64,000 nucleotides of DNA, taken from NCBI GenBank assembly GCA_032207245.1, contig CM063505.1:179253296-179317295 (forward strand), written 5' to 3'. Of the stretch, positions 25,601 to 38,054 are shown piece after piece. The stretch comes from Pardosa pseudoannulata. Taxonomy: Eukaryota > Arthropoda > Arachnida > Araneae > Lycosidae. The translations under genes were made by a program, and so were the position numbers. How positions within the stretch are numbered: the stretch's first letter is position 1; each line of letters starts with the position of its first letter. The notes beneath the pieces were generated by a model. It was not told where the DNA came from, searched no databases, and worked only from the letters and a program-made list of their open reading frames with translations.

Positions 25601-28600
25601 TAACCAATGATGTATTATTAAATTGCTACTTTGACTTTATAGTATCCCTCATCACCATAACAACAAAAAAAGTTTTTGTATTTAATACATTAAAATATTT
25701 TATATGGATACATGTAGACATGATTGCTTATGATTGGTGTAACCTACAGGCAGGAAATTTGTTGCAGTGGTGATTCATGTGACTTTACAAAGTCCTTTAA
25801 AAAATATATTTTTTTTTAAATTTATTGAATTTTAAATTTTATTCTGGCAAAAGTTGTCTTCTCCAATCAGTAGGGTTTCTACTTATTTAAGTTTAATTTT
25901 CTGCAGCATGAATAAATGAATTTTTTCCATGTGTTGTATGATTTGCCATTGTCATTACTTTATACACATTTATAGACATTTAAGTGCGTAAGATGTTTCT
26001 TGCAATTGGAAGAATATGTAAAACTTTTATTAAATTTAATATTTTAATTTTTATTGCATTTTGTTTGCATGATAGGTGCTTGAGAATTGAAACTTCACTG
26101 TTCCTAGGAGGAGACTACTTTGTAAAATTTTATATTTGTGATAGGTTTTGTAATTTAAATCATTAACAGAGTATACTGCATAGTAAAAGTTCTGCCTGTT
26201 TCATCAAAAATATTCAAAGAATTCTTTGACATTTATATATATTTTGTATGTCATGTACATACATTTTCATTACATATAACCATGCAATTTCTAAACCATA
26301 ATGATAACCATGCATTTCTTTTAGTTAACTTTCTTGGGTTGACTTAAGAATTGGTTCCCCCTGCCAAGTGGCGATAAATCGCCAAGTATGGTAACCCAGA
26401 CTGCTTTCTCTTCTCCTCGCCGTGTTATTTTTTTAGCTTATGTTCATGTCAGAGCCTGCTCTTCTTATGTAACTCTTTCGTTACATTTTAATGTGCCTAA
26501 TTTCTGTTGGTTCTGTGTTTAAATGCGCCTAATTTTTATTGGTTCTGTGGTTAACGGTACTTTTAACGCAACATTCAAACTGGTTAGACTCGTTTTCTGC
26601 CATTTTCGCCTGAGGATATTGTTTGATGCACTTCTGTTTTGCTTTTGTGTGTGTGAATGAGGGGCTTATCATTAATAAATATGAATGTTTGGTATGTAAG
26701 AATGATATATATCTGGTCGAACGTAAATATCGACCCGATGGAAGTGCATCCAACGGTTAAAGTAAGTGCTTATGTTTTTTAATTTCAAGTGATATTTCAT
26801 GTTATTTTAATTGTAAACTCTTTCGTGTGGAATGAAGGAAGGTTTTGATGTGTTTTTTTTTTAACGGTTGCGGATTTAAGCATTTTTTTAGATGCAGTTA
26901 GTGTGTATTTATTTTATTTTTCATATGTATATAAAAATATATTTTTAATAATTTTTTATACTATTTGTAATAACATTTACGGGGGGTCAAGGGGGGCAGA
27001 GCCCCCCTTGGTTAAAAAAGTTTTTCATAACTCAAAAATTTATTTAAAATATTAGAAAGTTCTAATGTTTTAATATTGTTCGAAAATTAAAAAAAATCTT
27101 TGTGTATGTTTTATTTTTTTATTTCTGATTTATTTTTTAAAATGAAATTTTTAATTGTTTTGTGTGTTTAAAATCAGGAAATATTTTAAGAATATTAATA
27201 AACAAAAATAATCAATTTTTAATGTTTTAAAATTAACAACCAATTAATATTAAAAAAAAGTGGAAAAACAAAAATTTTTATTAATATAAATATCATTTTA
27301 CGCAATTTTCAACTTTTTTGCCATTAATTGCAAAATTAGTATATTATTTCACCATAAAAAGTCAGTTATTTTAGTCACGCCGAAATCCGCTCCCGTTCAA
27401 AATGTCAGCCTTCCGGTAACTCCGCATGAAGGAGTTGGCGCCATTAAAAAATTGCCAAAAATAGCAGGGGGTACCCAATTCTTAAGTAGCCCCCCTTATT
27501 TATTAAACACATACATAAATACATGTTATAACCTATAGAGAAGTTAATATGCAGTTATTTAAGTAAATTAGATTATGGGTTCAGCAATCTTAAAATTTCT
27601 TGTTTTTTTTTCTTTCTTTAAGAATTAGAATTTTTTCTTTTTCACTGTTAGCTGTTTGATTTATTCACATTAGGGAAAATCTTTTTCTCCGGCATCTTTG
27701 CAGTAAAGGAAAATTAAGCCTTGAATGCCGGCAGCGTTTTGGCAAAGGTTAGGGGTAAATATAACACCTATTGTTAGTTCAAAGTATTGAAAGAACAATA
27801 AAGTCAAAATATACATTTTCCTGTATGTAATGTAATTCCCAAATGAAATAAAGGTTATATTTCAGAAAGTTGTTAAAAAATTTTTTAGTTGGGGGTGGGG
27901 TGGGAGATGTGAACAGAAAAACTATGGGAAATGTTCTCACAGTTGGTCCCTTTGTAAATGGTCACCACTCCCTAAAAACTCATTTTTTGCATAGTAAGAA
28001 CTTTTTGTGAAAGAATCATGCTCTGTTTTGTTTATTGAATAAGTGACTTCTTACCAGGGGATAGCATGATATGAAGACTTCATTTCTAGTAGGGAGTGAA
28101 ATAAAATCCATTTTATTTAAGCCTGACATGTTCATCACCAAGAATAGGAATGGCTGAGCCATAAATATAATGTGCTTACTACTATAAAGTTGAATGCTTT
28201 TATTTTAATCTGATTTATAGTTTTGTTTTCTGTACTTGTGTTATATGTATGTGTGTGTGTGTGTGTGTGATTATATGTATAATATATATGTGTTGAATCT
28301 GTATATTATCATTTGTTATCTAAACAAAGGCTTATATCAATTTAATATTCTTAGGTTGGTGGCGATGGCAGTTTAAATACATTCATCCAGTTAAGTCTGG
28401 TTTGACTCCATATATTCAGTTGGTGATTGGCACTATGGCTCTTTTTTATGTTATAAACTATGAACATCTTCGTAAGTACAAATTTTAATATTTATACTTA
28501 TTCTCAGTATAGACCATATATTAATGTGCTGTACCATTTTGTGACTTAATATGTCAGAAGCTTTCTTGTTCAAAATTAATAATTTTGACAAAAGTTAACA

Positions 28601-30258
28601 TTTAAAATGATTTTTATTACTTAAAATAAGGTAGTTCATATTCTTTAAGGGCTTTATTCCCAGCTAGACTGATGTCTTTATAGTTTTAAGTCTAAAATAA
28701 GAATTTTGTTTGGGAATAGAATAATCATAATATTATAAGTATTTCTTGTTCTGCCAGATTTCACTTTTAAACTGTTGCATATTTGTTAATTTTGGCTGTA
28801 GAGATTTTGGGTTGTAAGATTTATGTTAATATTGTAATTTTCATCAATTTTAATTAGCTCTTGAAATTATTTGATTTCAAAACAAAATATTTCATCAAGC
28901 TGAAAATGTGAAACATAAAAGCACTTTGTATATTGGAAAGAACTAGCTGTTTGTTTTAAATAAAAATTGGATACTAAAAAAAATAACTTTTAAAAATAAT
29001 AGCATAATTATGTAAGGTCATGAATCATCTTAAAAAGTGGAGAAAAAAAGTTAAAAAAAAAGCTAGGTAACTTGATAAAGTAAGAATAGTAACTCATTAT
29101 ATTGTAAATTTAGAACTTACCTCTAGTAATCAAGCTAAAAAAAATGCTAGTAAAAGAGCACTTTAGTCATTTACTGATTTTACTAGATTTACCACCATTA
29201 AGTTAATAACCTCTGTTCCATTGTAAGAAGCTACAGTTTACTTTCTCATTATTTTGATCTCAGTTTGCTGATAAATCAACACCTTCTTCTCACATAGCCT
29301 TTTACCTACTCCTGAACATGTGACCAGCTAAGTAAATCAGTTAGCATTACTCATTACAACACAGAGAACAAGAATAAAGATTTTCATATTTTATATTTAC
29401 TGAAATTTATTTTAGTGTGTTCGAACATATATGGTCATTCCCTGGTATGTGATCATTCGTTAGTCCATTTACCCTTTATACATAAATGTACACACACATA
29501 TTGCTATGACTCATGAGCCAAATTATAGCAAAGAAACAAAAAAAAATTTTTTAATTACACAAAATTATTTAATAAAAATTTACTTTCTTACAAAAGAAAA
29601 AAAAAATTAATGTCCAAAGGGATTTGCAAGTTTATGTACTGAGTCTACATACCAAAAAAAAAGACAGTATTTTATTATTTTTTAAATCTAAAGTCTTGTG
29701 ACAGCAGGTTGTCCATTTTTCACTACAGTTAACCAAATCAACCTCTTACCTCCAGTCTCTCCAAAAAGACCCCTCCATAGTTCTTTTGACTGGGCTGCTG
29801 CAAAGGTTGGTCTAAGTTCCATCTCATTCCGTGTGGGACCCAGTAATGGCTTCTTCTACACTGGTTCTTACTTTAGGAATTTTGCTAATTGGCAATATTA
29901 GAGGGGTTCAGAATCTTTTGAATCACTACTCTATGGAAATATGCATGATAAAATGTCTGGAAAATGTGCTGCATTGAATCTGCCTTTTCACACTTCATTA
30001 ACTGTCAGTTACCTTTGTCACTGCACTGGAAGGTGACTGAGGGTGTCCTACCGTTTTGTAGATAGATGCATTGAGTAATGAAGGGGGTTTTGGCATCGTT
30101 ACAATATATTTGTATATGTATATATTTCACACTGAAATTTCTTTTGAATATGCTCCATATAATTTGCTTTGTTTTTTCTAAAGTTTAGAACTGTTACTGT
30201 GTTTAATTTCACCCCTTTCTTCATTTCAGGTTACCACAAGCACTACAAGCATCATTAA
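22607..30258 (+). CDS. ATP5MF: ATP synthase subunit f, mitochondrial (four exons)
   Basis: This encodes subunit f of the membrane (Fo) part of mitochondrial F1Fo-ATP synthase, a small inner-membrane protein near the proton channel that is involved in complex stability and dimerisation (family knowledge). Exons: 22607-22700, 24010-24108, 28355-28471 and 30230-30258, all with GT-AG borders and intact phase, giving 112 aa. The N-terminus has LPAEYNERVHGPYDPSVYYG, then KIGELGAWLSRRNKSPAALT, then WWRWQFKYIHP. One transmembrane helix spans residues about 83-100 (PYIQLVIGTMALFYVINY), followed by a basic YHKHYKHH tail. Order, motifs and length match arthropod subunit f (about 107 aa in Drosophila, by recall). 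The ATG at 22607 was chosen because the conserved region begins within ten residues of it. Introns are 1.3, 4.2 and 1.8 kb; intron 2 holds a TTAA-flanked transposon. A possible AATAAA lies at 30330-30335. Confidence 0.96.
23620..23760. repeat. Dispersed repeat, copy 2 (in ATP5MF intron 1)
   Basis: GGTTGGACAAAATCAAAATC at about 23662 is the inverted counterpart of the core at 18960-19060. Similarity continues weakly through the neighbouring GCTACTTCTAGTTGCTGTCA. The family is unknown. Confidence 0.45.
26348..27481. mobile_element. TTAA-flanked DNA transposon in ATP5MF intron 2
   Basis: The element lies between two TTAA copies (26344-26347 and 27482-27485). It starts GAATTGGTTCCCCCTGC and ends GCAGGGGGTACCCAATTC, giving terminal inverted repeats of about 17 bp with small differences. 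A TTAA target suggests a piggyBac-type mechanism, though the ends do not start CCCT. Just inside the left end, GGCGAT-AA-ATCGCC (about 26371-26384) is a perfect palindrome. Near the middle, CAAGGGGGGC-AGA-GCCCCCCTTG (26988-27010) is a perfect hairpin. No transposase domain was recognised, so it is probably non-autonomous. The 74-codon minus-strand frame at 26529-26753 has no recognisable motif. Confidence 0.75.
29698..30100. other. More balanced-composition segment in ATP5MF intron 3
   Basis: This part of intron 3 is less AT-rich than its surroundings. It has a 67-codon plus-strand frame and a short minus-strand frame. It resembles an old insertion or retroposed piece, but I recognise no domain and found no borders. 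Confidence 0.25.
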
Positions 30259-30329
30259 TCTATAAAATACAAGGAAGTATACTTTATTAGAACCAAACTG
30301 TGTAGAGGATTTTCTTCTGGATAAAATAT

Positions 30330-30335
30330 AATAAA
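30330..30335 (+). terminator. Candidate polyadenylation signal of ATP5MF
   Basis: An AATAAA hexamer lies about 75 bases after the ATP5MF stop codon, in an AT-rich 3' region. Other AATAAA copies occur farther downstream (for example just before the A-run at 30839), so use of this one is an inference. Confidence 0.45.
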
Positions 30336-33300
30336 ATTAATTCAATAGATTTTGTTACATCTAATTTTTTTAATTTTGTAGTGTTGCTTGATTAAAAATT
30401 AAAAATTTGTCTTAAATTTAATTTTTTATATTAATTTACTTGTTGTACTTAGTTTAAATTTTCTTTTTAAATTGTTTTTTTATTTGTTCATTTGGATTCT
30501 TATATGTATCGAAAAAAGTAAAATAGGGAAAGAAGCTAAAAAGGAGAAGCCTTGCATTCATTTCATTCAAAAATTGCATTGGAAATTAGTACGGAAAGTC
30601 ATTTGCAATTTATGGGAAAATCTTTTGATAGTTAACTTTTATGTATAAATGCCACTTTTTTTGTGTGTTCATGGTAATTTACTACCTATTAATAACCATA
30701 ATTTTTGACTATGCATCTAATTTTCCCAGAAAGTAAACTTAGTACTGCTATGTGAATTTACCTTACTCCTCTTGGGGTCTTTACCAAAGTCTGTTCAGTA
30801 TCTTATATGTTGTTTTACCAAAGCTTGTTTAATAAACCAAAAAAAAAAAAACACAAGGCTATTGGAAAATTGTAAAGTGATTTTTTTTTTTTTTGTTTAA
30901 ATTTCTAGGTATTAAGTTGAATGGGATACACTTTATTCTTGTTTGGATTTTTTTTCTTTGCTAGGTAAGCAGTAGTTTACTCATACATGTGGCTAGAGAC
31001 ATTGTTTATGTAAAATACAATTTTAGATATATGCTTTACAAGTAAGGTTGGAATTTCTTAGCAAATTAGTTCTGACATGTTTTACATAAAGTAGTGATTT
31101 AATTTTAACTGTATTTTAGAGTTTTAATTTGCTGATGTAACAAAGTCCTGTAACAACTCTTAATCTCTTTGGAATTATATATAAATTAACCATAATCTCT
31201 ATCAGTGTACAGGAAAGTACATTGATAAAGACTTTTTTTCATGACCATTTTTACTAAGCATTAGCAAAATGGTTCTTTTCATTTTAATGATGTAAATACA
31301 GATACCTTATTGAGTATTACACAAATTTCCAGTTTTCATCAGCTTTGTGTTTTTTTTATATAATCTGTTGTTAATTCCTTTGGCAGTATGCTTTGCAGAA
31401 TACTCACACATTGTTGATGAATTGCAAATTTTAACATTTTTAAACTTGAAAAAAAAGTTTTTTTAAAGCAGTTTTATTTTACAGTAGCCAAAGGCATTCA
31501 TAGTTTTGATGCAATTGTCCTTTGGGTAGACTGATTTTCTTTTATGATTACACTTAATTTTCTTGATATTTACTTTCACTCAAATCTTAAGATGAGGTTT
31601 TAAAGTAATTTTTTCATTTATTTCAGTTGTTTTCTTTTTAAATTTAATACATTATAAATACCTTTTTGTAAATACAATAACTGCAATTTTTATACTGCTT
31701 TATAACATCTTAAAAGAATTTTTCTCGAAAAATGCATTTTTTTTTAGCTTTTACCTTAATACAGAAGAAATTTTCAAAATAAATCTTTTCTACATTTCAA
31801 TCAAGACAAAATAATAGATTATTAAGTTGCAAGATTTTTTTTAAAATCTCAATTCAAATAAGAGAAATAAATGTTATTTCCATATAACTTCCAAAGTTAT
31901 TTCCATAAAGTGTGAATAACTCTCTGTATTTCAGATGTATGCCAACATTGGGAACACTTTTTACAAAAATATTTAGAAAATTTATTAAATGCCTTTTAAT
32001 TTTCAAAATGACTAAAAAACTTCAGCTTATTTGAATTTCCTTCATTCTCTGTGACTGTGACACTTTTGTGTAATTAACTGAAACTTTTAAGACATTCTGA
32101 AAATTCATTAAAATAGGACAGATATTATAGAAACTAAATAATTATATCTTTCTTCATAGATATTAAGTGCTAAATTAAAACATGACTTAATTTGTAGTTT
32201 AAAACATTGTCAACCATGTTCTATATTTTTGCATAAGATTTAAATACATTATTTTTAAAACTTTTGAAAAAATACAATAAAAAATTACATCAAACTTATA
32301 TAAAAGAATTAAATACAGAGAATTCAGTGGGTTTAAAAACAGTTTTCACATTAACTAATGCTTTTGAAGCCAGTAGTTCCCAATGGAGGATGCTGAACAT
32401 GGCAAATGATATGGCACTGTTCTTCTCTACTGAAATTTGTGGGTTTGAATCCTGCTGCTAGCATGGATGTTCTTAGCTGTTTGGAATATCTTTAGCCCTT
32501 GTGTAGCAAAATAGTAGACCATAATGTTTTAAACCAAACCAATAGTCTGTGCTAGCTATTTGTAGATATTGAAGAGATGGGATATTGTTTAAAGTCGTAT
32601 TTAAGGAGTATCGAGAATCTACCACATTCCTCCTGTGCAGTACTTACTAGAATACACTGAACAGTCTGGTTAACATAAAAATAACTTGACTCCTTTTTCA
32701 AGAATTCTAAATGTTTTTGTCAATTGTGGAATGCAGTAATATATATAAGCAAGGATGTTTGGGCTCTGCTGGAATAGTAGAGATTTAGCACTATCCATCT
32801 CAGGAATTCTAGAGAAATAAAGTTACAAAGTATTTTTCCTTACTCTTTTCTGTTTACTTTGAAAAAAGCTCTCTATTACTAATCTCACAACTGCTGTGAT
32901 GCCCTCTACTAGACTCGTAATATTAAAGTAACAGGTAGGGTAACACAGGCTTTATAGGGTTCCTTGACAGCAAACTGGAAGTTACTTGAAAATAAAAGGG
33001 TTATTTACAATTTTGAACTGCAGAAATGCTTAGGAATCAAGTCTGAGAAACCACAACAGTGTATACAGGTTAAAATACTGAGAGAGATGCTGTTTTTATT
33101 GAATGTGGAGTAAAATACAGGCAATGCTTAATAGAGCCTGCTTCTCAGTTTCTCAAAAAAAAAAAAAAAATTTCCAGAGTAAAATTTAATCCTAAATGTG
33201 TTTAGCACATATACTTTTATATCAATGATTTTTCGTATGTCAGTGATGTTTCATATCTGGAATGTCTTTTGTTAGTACTTGTTTATGCATCCTTCTTAAT

Positions 33301-34914
33301 GTATAAGTCTATAAAATATTCCAGGATTCTTTTTTGATCTCAACACTCATGTATAAGGCTGTTGAAGACAAATATAATGCTAAATATTGTTAAAGTCAAC
33401 ACGACAAGTTCAGTTTTATTACTAATATTTGTTTATTTTAGTATTTATTTCCTAATCAAACTGTGAACAATGCACCAATATTGATCATAACTTAAAGAAA
33501 TTTTAAGAATTTTTTTTTTACTATATATATTATAATATACTTGACTTAATAGAGGCATCAAAGCATTTTGGAATATCAGCTTGAAAGTTGTAAAATGATG
33601 GGCTATTACATTAATTGATTTTAAGAATAGGAGTTGATGTTCATTTTTTATAAGGTGTTGGTTGTTAAAGGAGTTGTGGTTTCTATTTAAAGAACAATAA
33701 GTGTTTATTTTTTTAACGTTGCTAACTTGACTGTACATTTTGTGTAAAAGTTAAGTAAAATGAACATTTACTTTTGAACATTTAATTGATACAAAGAAAT
33801 ATTTTTATTACAGATTAAATGGGGTATTTAAGATTATCTAGTTAAATAAGTGTCAGTCTTACAAAAGTATTTACTGTCATTCAAACAAATGTTTGGAATT
33901 TCACTTTGATTTTTACAGATTTTGACTTCTTTTAAAATTTGGATCTAGATAACATTCATACTACACATCCTATTGTCATTTATTAACTTTAAAATCCTTA
34001 ACTTTAAGAATCATAGATTAGGAACATTTAATCAGGCTTTGTAATCCTTGGCCTGTTCTGTACATCATATACACATCTAATTCTTTATACTGTTGTGTAC
34101 TACATGTTATGCTCAATGATACAAGAAGTATAAAAGCTTCTATATAAAATAGTTCATTGTGTATAGTATGATGTAAAAGTGTACAAAGCGTTAGATGGAT
34201 ATATCATATTTGATATACAGAACAAAGAGTTAAAGAGCATTGAAAGATTAAGACTTTTCAGCTTTTCTAGCAACAAAAACATGAATGCCTCTTCAAGAAT
34301 GACATTAATCAACTTATGGGAAAAATACTTTTTTTCATTTTAGAATTAAAGTATAAACCATACGTATAAAATAATCTCATCATACTTAAGAATTATGTAT
34401 TTCACACAAGAATGATACATGCATTATAGTTTAATAAAAATGTGCAATAAATTGTTTGGTTTTTATTAACAAGGTTTGTATCTATAGTTGTATAATGTAT
34501 TTGCAATACTATTGATGCTGTTTTGATACGTATGTAGGGAAACACTAGGTAAATGAGACAAATTCAGAACATCGGTTTTCATTATTAGATTCATATGATT
34601 TTGTATGGATTACAGGGTTATGCTGCTCTCTTTGGATTCCATTGTAAGACCTTTTTCCCCAAAAAATAATCATCCGTACGAAAAAAGCCGAAAATGTAGA
34701 ATAATGAGGATAACTCTTTTACTATCTATAAGATGATTTAAGCAGTTCGTATCGAATTTTATAGTGGTTATAATTTACCAGGGGAGAAATACTTCAATGT
34801 TCAGTACAATACTGGTACAACTGTAATTAGTAATGCTATCTCAAGGAAAAGAATTATATTAAATGTTACCTTAAATTGAATAATCCTACAATTAATAAAA
34901 ACCTCACTCTAAGT
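30336..34914. other. AT-rich non-coding DNA downstream of ATP5MF
   Basis: No gene found. It contains A-runs at about 30839-30851 and 33157-33172, and a diverged SINE at 32375-32540. The open frames at 32264-32461 and 33445-33738 are unsupported; the first overlaps the SINE. Confidence 0.5.
32375..32540 (+). repeat. Diverged tRNA-derived SINE
   Basis: The box-B-like GTGGGTTTGAATCC is followed by TGCTGCTAGCATGGATGTTC, then TGTAGCAAAATAGTAGACC, ending ...AAACCAAACC. The layout and the tail match the sense strand of the SINE at 54042-54212. Start and target-site duplication are not clear. Confidence 0.65.
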
Positions 34915-34920
34915 GTAATC

Positions 34921-35540
34921 CAGGCATGAAAGTTTTCCGCTTTTAAGCGGAAATCCGCTTTTTTGATGGCCTTTAGGACTGTTTCTGAGACCGATGCAAA
35001 TCCATCGAGAAATCGTAATTGGAAAAGGGGGGGGGGTTGCAATCCTGGTCGAAATCAGTATCTTCTACTGCGTGTTTTCGCTGAGATCTACGCTGGCGGA
35101 GATATGACTACGCATACTGATTCACTTCTATTCCGATTGGCTCAACGTACAATAGCAATTACATACTATATATTGCATGTACTAAGTCAACAAACCATAT
35201 CAGCAATTATTGAATATTTGGCTGCTCCAAATGCTACCAACCAATCATTCTAAATTATTAGGCAGACTCCTCAAAAACTACGGTTTATCCTTTAAATTGT
35301 TAGTTTAACTGCTACAGAAACACTATCCTGCTCCAAATCTGCATTTTGGCTGCTACGAAAATTCGTTCTCCTACTACAAGTTTTGTTTTGCTGCTCCGAA
35401 AATTGTTCCAAAATGCTTGAAGGAGCGCAGCATTCCTGTATGTAGTACTGAATCATATTGTGAAAAAGTTATGCAAGAGAAAATGTAATCATCACCCGGG
35501 GAAGTTCAGCTTTTTTTGTCATTGTCTACTTTCATGCCTG
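34921..35540. mobile_element. hAT-like non-autonomous element (620 bp)
   Basis: The element starts CAGGCATGAAAG and ends CTTTCATGCCTG, with GTAATC directly outside both ends (34915-34920 and 35541-35546) as a target duplication. CAG...CTG termini and a short duplication suggest the hAT superfamily, which normally makes 8 bp; two may have mutated. A palindrome TTCCGCTT-TT-AAGCGGAA lies just inside the left end. The right half has several GCTGCTCC / GCTGCTAC units (about 35220-35400). The 96-codon open frame at 34963-35253 shows no transposase motif. Confidence 0.7.
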
Positions 35541-35546
35541 GTAATC

Positions 35547-37859
35547 ATTCTTACAAATTGCTTAACATAAGACCGATAGATGGCGTTGTCATCCTATTTG
35601 TTTTCGGCCGCTAGAAAACTTTTAACGCCGAAAAACTATAAAAGAAATTTTATCTAGAAGGGAGGGATCTTTTCACATATTAGAGCCAAATCATTTCAAT
35701 AGTGTTGTTTTGCCAATCCCATTAGAATTGCAGAACTAGAGGGCTAGGCCCAGGCAGTTCTGTGCCAAGACCATCCTGTGATCCTGTGGGAGGGAATCTA
35801 CCTCACTATCCCCTCTTTCCTCTTTTAGTCATTTTATTTTCTACTCGTTGTCATTTTCTGCTTACTGTTATAAATCTCTGGATTAGAGGGCTCGGCCCAA
35901 ACAATCTAGTTGACCTACCGTCCTGAAGGGAGAGAGGGACGAGTGGATCGGGACAGCAAATTTCGGTTCTACAGTTCTAGGGGGAAATTTCTTGGTTTAC
36001 TAACGCCATCAATTCAGTAATATATTAACTAAAACTATTCAAGTAATTTTGTAGGATCTTCTGCAGTTTTTGTATTATTTTATTTAAATTTTTGGCAATA
36101 TTTTAAGTTAATTTTTTATTTTCTCCTTTTTTTTTTTGTTATTTGAATTTTAACATATTATTATATATATAACATCTAGTAATATCTGTATCTAGTACCA
36201 AATATTTTGCAAAAATCACTTTCAAATTACAGCAAGAAACTTTTCATTTTAGACTCAATTTTATTAAAGAAAATGTGTCACAGAAAAATTAATGCGTCAC
36301 GAAAAAAATTAAGAAATTTACATATTTTTTAAAGGATTTTTCTGGGGCCTAGTTTAAAATTAAGGATTTTAAGGACCTATTTTTAAAGAAACTCACTAAT
36401 TCAAATAGTTTTTAATAACTTTTGATGACCATTCGAATCCTGTTTTTTTCACTTTTCCCCAAAACTATACATTTTGTATGCATATACAGATACACAAAAA
36501 TTGAAACTAAATATGCTAAACTAAAGGAAAAAACATTAAAAAGTTCTGAATTTTTCGCACGATGTTTGCCAGTTCAATGGCAGTCTTTGCTTTTCGATGC
36601 AACAGTTTTAAATGCGTATCTAATTGGGAAATCTGAAATAGTCAAAGGCTGCTAGTATCTTTTCAATGTGCAACAATTCTGCCATGATGATTCAGCTACC
36701 AGTATCATCGTTATCTCTCTCGATGATACTGGCTATTGGACTCCCTCGGCCTTCTCTCTCGTTACATTTGTCACTTAAAATTTTATTATATAAATCTTTC
36801 ATTAAGTTGATTATGAACTACAGTTTAAGGTAAGCTTGAAGATTTGTATGAATTCTCTATGTTTAATATTTTTGAATTACACCTCCTCCGTTTAAGATCA
36901 TAAGATGTTTATTTAATGACTTAATTAAAATACATAGCCCAGTCCAAGAATAATAGAGCTTTAGGTTACGGTACTTTCACCGTTCAGATGTGCAAATTCC
37001 TTTTTCAAAGAGAAAAAGATCGATTCAAGACAAGGTTGGTTATTTAAAGTAAAAGGCTCTTTAATCAATTTGTTCCTAACGAATGAATCTTATGTTCAGC
37101 CCAGCACATAATGTGTCCATTTATCTTCCTTCCCGGTCTATTTCGTCTTTGCGCAGTGTACAGTTCCTGTGTGTCTTTCCTATATAAATCTGTATTGCTG
37201 TAGAATACACTATTTATCCCTCCCCAATTCTTCATTCAGTACTCCCATCGATCAATGTCAAAATCCATTTAACAAGGAATTTGCACAATTATTCCACTTT
37301 TTAAAGATGTTAAACCACTGGAACCAAAACGTATTTAGAGGAGCACTTGGGAGTCGTTTTAGTTGACAGTATTGTTAGTAATGTATAACGATTTGAGGTA
37401 AAAGGTGCCGCACTCTGCTTTTTTCCGAATATATTTACATTGTGCTCTATATTTTTTCAGAGAGATTTGGCATAATACACTTTACTGATGAATAATCCTA
37501 AATTGTCTTGTTGCTTAGTAAAAAAATGCCCTTTCATTTCATTTATTTTTCAATTCCCTTTTTTCTTAAATGTACCCTGACCATTTTTAATCGCAATATG
37601 GACATTAATCATAACGTCCTGTGGAAGGCATGAAATGAGTTTTGGGGACATAAGGGGGTTCCCGCATTATTACTAGAGGCGAATCGTCCTTTTCGGACCC
37701 TATTTGGAAATGCAGCGCTCCTATGATTGATGCACCCTTGGCAAATTTCACCTTTGCCACGCCCTAGTTACGGTCTTGGTACTGTTTGTTTATCACAATT
37801 TCGAGTAAATGTGTACTCAAATTTTAACTAAAGATATATATCATATAAATCTTGCTTTT
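35547..37859. other. Intergenic DNA with small repeats
   Basis: No gene seen. A diverged pair of AGAGGGCT(A/C)GGCCCA segments lies at about 35738 and 35885 (147 bp apart). A perfect hairpin lies at 36699-36732. A less AT-rich block of unknown nature spans about 37600-37790. Open frames at 36422-36655 and 37169-37366 have no support. Confidence 0.45.
36699..36732. repeat. Perfect 12-bp-stem inverted repeat
   Basis: CCAGTATCATCG, a 10-base spacer TTATCTCTCT, then CGATGATACTGG. The stem is perfect. No surrounding transcript is recognised. Confidence 0.8.
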
Positions 37860-37873
37860 ATGAAAATGCTCGA

Positions 37874-38054
37874 TGGTTGGTAGGTTGGTTGGGAATGCTA
37901 CGGTCTACTTTTTGAAACACGAGGGCTAATGAGACCGGGACCTACAGCTTAAAGCCGATTCAGAACGGCTACGAACATCCATGCCACTGTGGAATTCGAA
38001 CCCACGATCTCCGGTACCTAAGGCCAGCACCCTAACCATCGGCCATCGTTCGGC
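37874..38054 (-). repeat. tRNA-derived SINE, copy A
   Basis: On the minus strand the head GCCGAACGATGGCCGATGGT carries an A-box-like segment. A box B, GTGGGTTCGAATTCC, follows, then a body with GCATGGATGTTCGTAGCC and a tail after GTAGACCGTAGCATTCCC. The element is flanked by ATGAAAATGC(T/C)CGA at 37860-37873 and 38055-38068, a 14-bp target-site duplication with one mismatch. It matches copy B at 54042-54212 throughout. Transcription would be by RNA polymerase III from the internal boxes (family knowledge). Confidence 0.85.
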
